From: Dysidea avara
Taxonomy: Eukaryota; Porifera; Demospongiae; Dictyoceratida; Dysideidae
NCBI RefSeq assembly: GCF_963678975.1
Contig: NC_089275.1
Coordinates: forward strand, 25,295,977-25,359,976
Length of the DNA: 64,000 bases
Reading direction: 5' to 3'
Shown piece after piece: positions 57,885 to 64,000 of this stretch (positions are counted from its first letter, which is position 1; every line of letters starts with the position of its first letter). Under the pieces are notes generated by a model, which did not search any database, was not told where the DNA came from, and saw only the letters and a list, made by a program, of their open reading frames with translations. The translations under genes and the position numbers were made by a program.

Positions 57885-58870
57885 GTAGCATGGATCCCCC
57901 CAAAAATGACATGTGCCGCCTAAAATGCCGCCTTTAAAAATCACCCTAGAAACATCTTACATTATGAAAATCACCTTTATAGAATAATATTAGTCCATCT
58001 AACATCAAATACAGCATTAAAAACAAGAAAACACTTACAGCAGGCCGGATATAGAATCACTAAATTGCAAATTTTTGTCTGCCTGCCTGCCTGCCTGTCT
58101 GCCTGACCACAGTAGTGAGACTGGAGGCCAAACAAAGCAGCACATGGCCACCTCTTTACGTCACAATAATAAACTCACCAGTGGGATGTGCCTTTTGAGT
58201 ATGTGGCCTCTGTGCCTTGTCTTTCCTTTCATTGTCAATCAGGCTGTTGTTCATCTTTTTCTTCATGCAATGAAACCATATTGAGGCATTAATTCTTCCA
58301 TATCAACGCTTTCCTTGAACAGCATATTTACGTAGATGCCACAAACTTACAGTGTATTTAAGTGCTTACGCTCAGTAGATAACTGTAACTTCACGATATA
58401 CTAATACCACGCCTATATTAAGGTTGGTTAATAAAGATTGAGCACCAAGATCACACCTCTTGACAATGTATTTACTCAGTCACAATGATACAACCCTGTT
58501 ACTACTGTATTCATAATGCTAGCACAATGAAAATATGAAATAGTGATACACCCTCTGGTAGGTGAAAGGCCAACTCAAGATACTCTAATACAGCAGTCAT
58601 TCTAATAGAACAGTCACACATGTATAGCCGCACACTATAACAAAAACCAAACAAACCAGTAAATTAAAAATTTAGGGATCCAAGCGATAAAAAGTAGTGA
58701 AACAAGAGACAAATGATGGCATTACAACAGCATAGCTTGGTGGGAAAATCCCTACGTACTTTGGCATTGAACAAAAATCATTGTTACAACATACCAATGT
58801 AGGGATTTTCCCACCAAGCTATGTTGTGATGAGGATGAGTGCTAGTGTTAATAGTGTACTAGTATATTAA
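57885..58870. repeat. ~1 kb dispersed repeat D, copy 2
   Basis: Colinear with 39090-40090. A (CTGC)n tract at about 58078-58105 interrupts it. The right end is a foldback around GGTGGGAAAATCCCTAC / GTAGGGATTTTCCCACC. Confidence 0.65.
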
Positions 58871-59729
58871 AATTATTAATTTAAAAATGAAGTAGGGATC
58901 CAAGCAATAAAAATTAGCTAAACAAGAGATGAAATGACTCATATTTGTGATATGTGACTGAATTTGACAAAACCAGGCTTTGACGCACAAAGCTTCGTTA
59001 GGAGATATGGCGATTTTAAGTAATCATTGTGTAATAACTTCCCAGTGCCTACAGCTGTGGAAACAAAATTTGCACCAATTATTCATCTATTTACTAGCTA
59101 TCACTGAGTGGGTGTATACATTTCTGATACCCAAAATTTGCCCTGTTTTGGGCAGCTTTTTTCAAGCGGGTAATAATATCACAGGCGGTAGTAATAGGGG
59201 TGGAGTGGTGGGTGGGCTTAATATAGGGGTATAAAATGAAGTAAGAAGACGAATGGAATCCAGAGGCCAAGTTTGGGCTCTCCATGGCCCTCCATGGCCC
59301 TCAAATCACTCCAAATTGACTGAGAACACTATTGGTGAGCTCTCTGTGAAGTCCCAGCTCACTACACACCATTATCACAAAGCCATGGCCATTTAATGGC
59401 GCCAATCTCCCACTCGTGACTTTGACAGGGTCGGAAGAAAGCTGCTACAGAAACCAGATTTGCCAGGCCTGAAGGAAGTACAGTGTGGAATATGATAGTG
59501 TATTAGACCAGCAATCCATTTCTGGTAAAAACGTAAGTTTGATTTTGTGTGTGTGTGGAAGCCTGGTTATATGAAATCCGGTCACATATAGGCATTGATG
59601 CACAGTTCATTCTAGGCTTAAATGTAAAGTTAGCCAAATAGCTTACATCTAACCTCCTTCTCATCATTATACTACTCAGCACAGAAACTGATGAATTGGC
59701 TAGTGGCCAATATTGGCCCAATACCAATT

Positions 59730-60065
59730 ATTAAACCGAGTATCTTATATTTGTAGCTATATTAAATGTCCAATGGTATATTAACAGGTGCAGGCAACCT
59801 CCCTTGTTTCATTTAATGTTGCACCGAGGAAAAATTAGGAATTAAGTTTGATTGGGATAAAAAGTAAGGAAACAAGGGAGGTCACCTACACCTGCAAATA
59901 TACTATTGGACATTTAATCCCTAATTCAATCTATACCCATGGATTAAATGTCCACTAGTATGTATATCACCACCAGGTGTAGGCAACCTCCTAGTTTTTT
60001 CTATGATCCCTAATCAAACTTAAAATTCTTTATACTTGTTTGTTTATTTTTATTGTTTTGTGCCC
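59730..60065. mobile_element. Foldback elements of family F (complex)
   Basis: Several inverted pairs, including ATTAAATGTCCA.TGGTATAT, CAACCTCCCTTGTTTCA and AAACAAGGGAGGTCACC. It abuts a reversed family K copy, as at 21161 and 33101. Confidence 0.6.
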
Positions 60066-60604
60066 GCACATACTGCATCAAAAGAAACAAGAGTTAATGT
60101 TTTCATCTGAATGCGTTCCCCAGCTATAAATTACTGACTTGAAAGTGAAATGGCCATTATGCTTCAATTTTGGCTATGCTCAGCCTGTTCCACAGCGCTA
60201 CAAATGAAGAACAATAGGAGAAGTGCCTCTGCAATCAATCCAGTCACCATGAAAAATACGGACAATTCATGTGCCCCAACTATCAATTACTGACTTGGAA
60301 GTGGCTATTACGCTTCACTTGAGCTATGTTCAGCCCATTTCATAGCTCTCTGCAGTCACCATGGAAAATACCAGTTTACACATGTAGGGAAGCCATTGCA
60401 CAAGCTACCACAAATCAACACCTTTGGCTGTCAGCAAAAAGAAATGGGACACAAAGGAGGACAAAGATAAGTCTATGATGCATGCATTGTACGTACTGTG
60501 GTATGCCAAAATGTATGTCTTGGGACGAAGTGACATCGAACAGTGAAAAAATCAAGCCCGTAGCATTCACCATTATCGAGTTACACTTTTCTGAAGGCAT
60601 TACC
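60066..60604. mobile_element. Dispersed repeat family K, copy 3 (reversed)
   Basis: Reverse complement of parts of 20330-21160 and 32450-33100 (GTTTTCATCTGAATGCG, GACACAAAGGAGGA, GTATGCCAAAA). Confidence 0.65.
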
Positions 60605-60749
60605 CAGTCAGTCAGTCAGTCAGTCAGTCAGTCAGTCAGTCAGTCAGTCAGTCAGTCAGTCAGTCAGTCAGTCAGTCAGTCAGTCAGTCAGTCAGTCAGT
60701 CAGTCAGTCAGTCAGTCAGTCAGTCAGTCAGTCAGTCAGTCAGTCAGTA
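60605..60749. repeat. (GTCA)n microsatellite, about 35 units
   Basis: Perfect tetranucleotide array at the same place within family K where other copies have only a few degenerate units. Confidence 0.97.
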
Positions 60750-60828
60750 GAAAATTCCACTAAATAATTTCTTTTTAAAATTTCATAGCAATTTTTTGGA
60801 AGCATTTCAGAAGCATTTCAGCAGGCAG

Positions 60829-60946
<118 letters not shown>

Positions 60947-61089
60947 CCTGCACTCGAGCTCTTGATAGTGGTAATGGTGGAGGATTTGATGCCTTATAAG
61001 GCGCTCCTGAATGTTTTCTGCAGATGATGCACTGTCTAATAACCTTCTTAATGGATTGTTTTGCTGCAGATATCTAAAGTGTAGAAGTC

Positions 61090-61935
61090 TAATTATTTAA
61101 AGGCCCAGCTATGGGGAGATGCCACCAGAGCTGTTGCCGGCTTTCCACTAACGGACAAACATTCCACTGACATTCTTCAAGAGTGATTTGGACAGACACA
61201 CAAGATTGTAAATGCCCGCATGCAGGCACTTAAAGATTTACCCGCTCCAACAAATACCTTGGTTGATCTAAGGTCATTTTATGACTCAGTTAAAAGCCAC
61301 ATCAGAGGCTTGTCATCTCTTGGGAAAACTCAAGATACATATGGAGACCTATTAATACCTATCATTCTAGGGAAGATGCCAGTGGAAATTAGACAAAATT
61401 TAGCAAGAGAACAGATGCATTCAGAATAGAAAATTGACGAGCTTAGAGATGCCATGTTAAAAAAGATACTTGTTCTTGAACAGGGTCTGTTCACACCAGT
61501 CCCCTCTTTCCCAGATACTCCACCGCCACCAATGACAGCTACTTCTTTCTTCTTCACTAGTGCTCAGGATGGATATCATAAAGGTGGATGTTTCAAAGGT
61601 GGTTATACTAAAGGAAACAAAGGTACTCCAGTTAAGAAATCTGTGTATACAGCTAAGAAATTAATGTGTACATACTGTAAGGGTGCTAACACAGCTAATA
61701 ATTGTGAGGCTGTCAAGGATTATGATAAGTTAAAGAGAAAGGCTTTGTTTCAATTGCCTGGCACATCATAGAGTGTCTGAGTGTGAATCCAAACAAAGCT
61801 GCAAGTTATGTGGACAGAGACACCACACCAGCCTCTGTTGTACTAACTTAAGCAATAAGGATAATACAAGTACCCAAGTGGACACAAGAAAGACACTGGT
61901 ACCATTGCAAACAATTATTTTGTGTTCAATGCCAA
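61090..61935 (+). mobile_element. Decayed BEL/Pao retrotransposon gag fragment
   Basis: The frames match the DUF1759-type gag of BEL/Pao elements (HKIVNARMQALKDLP, TLVDLRSFYDSVKSHIRGL, then GKMPVEIRQNLAREQ), followed by zinc-knuckle sequences (CTYCKGANTANNC; CKLCGQRHHTSLC). At least two in-frame stops and one frameshift (near 61755) break it. No protease or RT follows. Confidence 0.85.
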
Positions 61936-62060
61936 AGTAGGGATTTCCCAACGAGCTGTGCTGTAATAGCTACCATCATCGATCTCTTGTTTCACTACTT
62001 TTAACTGCTTGGATCCCTACTTCACTTTTAAATTAATTTTTAATATACTAGTAGGATACA
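61935..62060. mobile_element. Family F/D-type MITE fragment next to a coding exon
   Basis: TAGGGATTTCCCAACGAGCT, then CTCTTGTTTCACTACTTTT and GGATCCCTACTTCA, ending TATACTAGTAGGAT right at the splice donor of the exon starting at 62066. Confidence 0.6.
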
Positions 62061-62065
62061 CTTAC

Positions 62066-63183
62066 TTGTATGTAGAGTATAAGGATTCAAAAATTTTTCT
62101 GCAACAACAAATCTTTTCTCTTTGCATTGTTGGCCACGCTTTTGTGGACAAATAACAAACAAACGTGCCTTTCCCCTGCCACCCATTCTCCTGTAAACAT
62201 ACAGTTTTACAACTAGATGATTGATATGGAATTACTGTATGTTACTTACAATGCCATCGGCTTTTCACACTTGCAAATATCAAATATTTTAGTGGGCTCC
62301 TTTCCTGACCACCTACATTATACAAAACATTCATCGTTCAACACAAACAATAACTGTATAATTAAACATGTGACCCACTGAGTGAAAACCCAAGTAGTTT
62401 GTATAATTCTGTTTTGTAATGAACTGGGTAAAATCACGTACTACAAACACACGTTTCAGTAAACAGAGAAACAAGACTCAAATTAAAATAAATCCAGATT
62501 CACCTCTTCATGGAGAGTAGGAGTATCATAATGCTTGTTTCATTTCTGTACTATGAAAGTTGTGTGTTTGTTTGTAATGTAGTCATTTTTATTGTCACTG
62601 TTTCTTAGCCTTGATCTTACTGATACATAGCATGGGTGGATCCAAGCCAAAAATTGTACCATCATGAATCTCCCAGTTCATCGTGAACACAATGAGACAA
62701 GTTTTAACTCCATACATAGCCTGTTGCACTTGTGACTTTGATGCTTTAATTTATGTATAATGTTGAGGGTGACCCCCATGATGGTTAATTTTTGGGCCTT
62801 AGCTTAAAATCAGCACATGGGAAAAACTAAACACATTATTTGTGTGCTTTTGTACATGTGCAACTATATAATTATTACATACCCTTTTTCTAAGTCTTCA
62901 ATCGCTTTGGTCAGGTCAGAATAATCACATATGGCTTTTTTTAAATTTCTCCAGTTAGCTTTTTTGCTTTCTTTTCTCTTAGCACCTCTCTCACGCCAAG
63001 TAGCCAATACAAGAAGGAATGCTCTTTTATCTTTATCTTCAAACCCATCTACATTGCCAGATATTGTATCCAGAGTAGTTTCAGGTAAACTCAAGCAATT
63101 CCCAATATTCTTCCAATCAGTGTAGCTATCACATTTTAACAACATAGAAAAGTCCTCCAAGGTGGGCAATGCAGTATCAAACC
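62066..63183 (-). CDS. DEATH-domain protein with GRF-like zinc ribbon (partial gene)
   Basis: Three minus-strand exons chain with matching phases. 62883-63183 carries a DEATH domain (DFSMLLKCDSYTDWKNIGNC, then LSLPETTLDTIS and KKAICDYSDLTKAIEDLEK), with the conserved Trp of helix 2. 62250-62312 and 62066-62190 follow, encoding CKCEKPMALRMGGRGKARLF and VICPQKRGQQC. The C-x-C, then C and C spacing, with LR and GR...F between, resembles the GRF-type zinc finger of nucleic-acid enzymes. Junctions are phase 2. The last exon has a strong donor (CAA|GTAAGT, phase 1); reading through instead gives a stop within the adjacent MITE. The entry phase (1) shows that more exons lie further right, outside the window. 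DEATH is well supported, the zinc assignment moderately. Confidence 0.65.
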
Positions 63184-63905
63184 CTGTAATGATTGAAACA
63201 ATAACTAATACACACCTACCATAATACTACAATTAAGGCAGGGTAGTATGTAATTCATATTTAATAGACAAATTCCATAATAAGGCTTTATAGCATATAG
63301 AAATAACTGTTATTCCTAGCAACCTGAAATTCCCATTGTTTTTAGGTGATAATGTCGAAAGTAACTTCTCCAAATTTTGAAAGGATAGTACGTATATATA
63401 TGTCATAAAGGATTTTTTGAAGGGGGGTTCCAGCACCAGCATTGAGTTACTAGAAGCAGGGGTCTGGGGGCGCAGCCCCCAGCCGCTGAGAGACTTTCAA
63501 TATTTTAATAAATTAAAACTCAGCAAATTGCTATATTTTATGCAAAAAGTACATTAATTATGATGCATTAAGTGCCCCTGGGATGAAGGTAGTACTAGAT
63601 AAAGTCACCTAGTGGAAACAGACAGCATAACACATAGAGACACATATAGTAATCTGTAAGTGATGGTTATATCTCACTGTGGTATAGGGGCCATGAATCC
63701 ACTGATACAAATGACAATCAAAACAATATAACTATACAAATATGCATAGCATGAATTCATTTCGCATAACACAAGTGATAAATTACTGGAGCTCTATATC
63801 TTTAAACACTGCACACCAAAGCTATAGCAGTATAAGGTCATGCTAAGTTTTGCATTTAATGTTGGAATGTTTGAAAAACTTCATATGGACATGGATATTT
63901 ACATG
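63184..63905. other. Intron or upstream DNA of the DEATH gene
   Basis: No exon recognised. GGGGTCTGGGGGCGCAGCCC at about 63459 resembles the ends of the GGATCCGCC transposon family. Confidence 0.35.
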
Positions 63906-63985
63906 CATGTTCTATTAGAGTATACCTGACTGCTCTATTAGAGTATATACCTGACTGCTCTATTAGAGTATATTGATCTTTTTAA
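63906..63985. repeat. Three tandem CTCTATTAGAGTATA motifs
   Basis: TTCTATTAGAGTATACCTGA, then twice CTGCTCTATTAGAGTATA, spaced about 25-30 bases. This is the densest cluster of the window-wide motif in a direct array. Confidence 0.85.
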
Positions 63986-64000
63986 CAAGTTTTGAAGAGG

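Noticed and set aside
57793-59829. One hAT-like element with TGTTGCACCGA ends
   Set aside because: TGTTGCACCGATAA (57793) and TGTTGCACCGAGG (59817) are in the same orientation and separated by other repeats, so a single element is not supported.

Overview
The window looks like nuclear DNA of an early-branching animal, most likely a demosponge. Genes carry short spliced exons with GT-AG introns, the DNA is AT-rich, and a NACHT-LRR receptor sits with CARD and DEATH proteins, a four-repeat cyclic-nucleotide-gated-type potassium channel (CNGK family), REV1, a glutaredoxin and many small non-autonomous transposons. A cnidarian or other non-bilaterian cannot be excluded from sequence alone. Nothing bacterial is visible.

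Layout. 1-1554 (minus): 5' half of an unrecognised gene running off the left edge. 2548-3127 (minus): two-exon glutaredoxin. 3851-7044 (plus): NACHT-LRR (NLR-type) receptor. 7206-8335: tandem and dispersed repeats. 8340-16900: mostly non-coding, with a pair of direct duplicates, the last three exons of an unknown gene (11134-11370), a LINE remnant and decayed leucine-rich-repeat sequence. 16926-29793 (minus): one large many-exon gene for a pseudo-tetrameric channel, four copies of S1-S6 plus a cyclic-nucleotide-binding domain. 29794-35277: repeats. 35278-37782 (plus): intronless REV1. 37783-41375: repeats and a candidate terminal exon. 41380-46139 (minus): Ty3/gypsy retrotransposon with LTRs. 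46140-55632: dense nest of DNA transposons, with clear target-site duplications and transposons inside transposons. 55648-57100 (minus): three-exon CARD protein. 57885-61935: repeats, long tetranucleotide arrays and a decayed BEL/Pao fragment. 62066-63183 (minus): DEATH domain plus zinc-ribbon (GRF-like) exons of a gene that continues off the right edge.

How the parts relate. The NLR, LRR remnants, CARD protein and DEATH protein suggest an innate-immune/cell-death neighbourhood. The channel, REV1 and glutaredoxin are housekeeping or sensory genes without an obvious link to it. Spliced models were built by eye from splice sites and matching intron phases. The strongest are glutaredoxin, CARD, DEATH-zinc and the 11134-11370 exons, where every junction keeps frame.

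The most unusual non-coding signal is a short near-palindromic sequence centred on CTCTAATAGAG, often extended to ATACTCTAATAGAGCAGTCA. It recurs on both strands about fifteen times, inside several otherwise unrelated repeat families.
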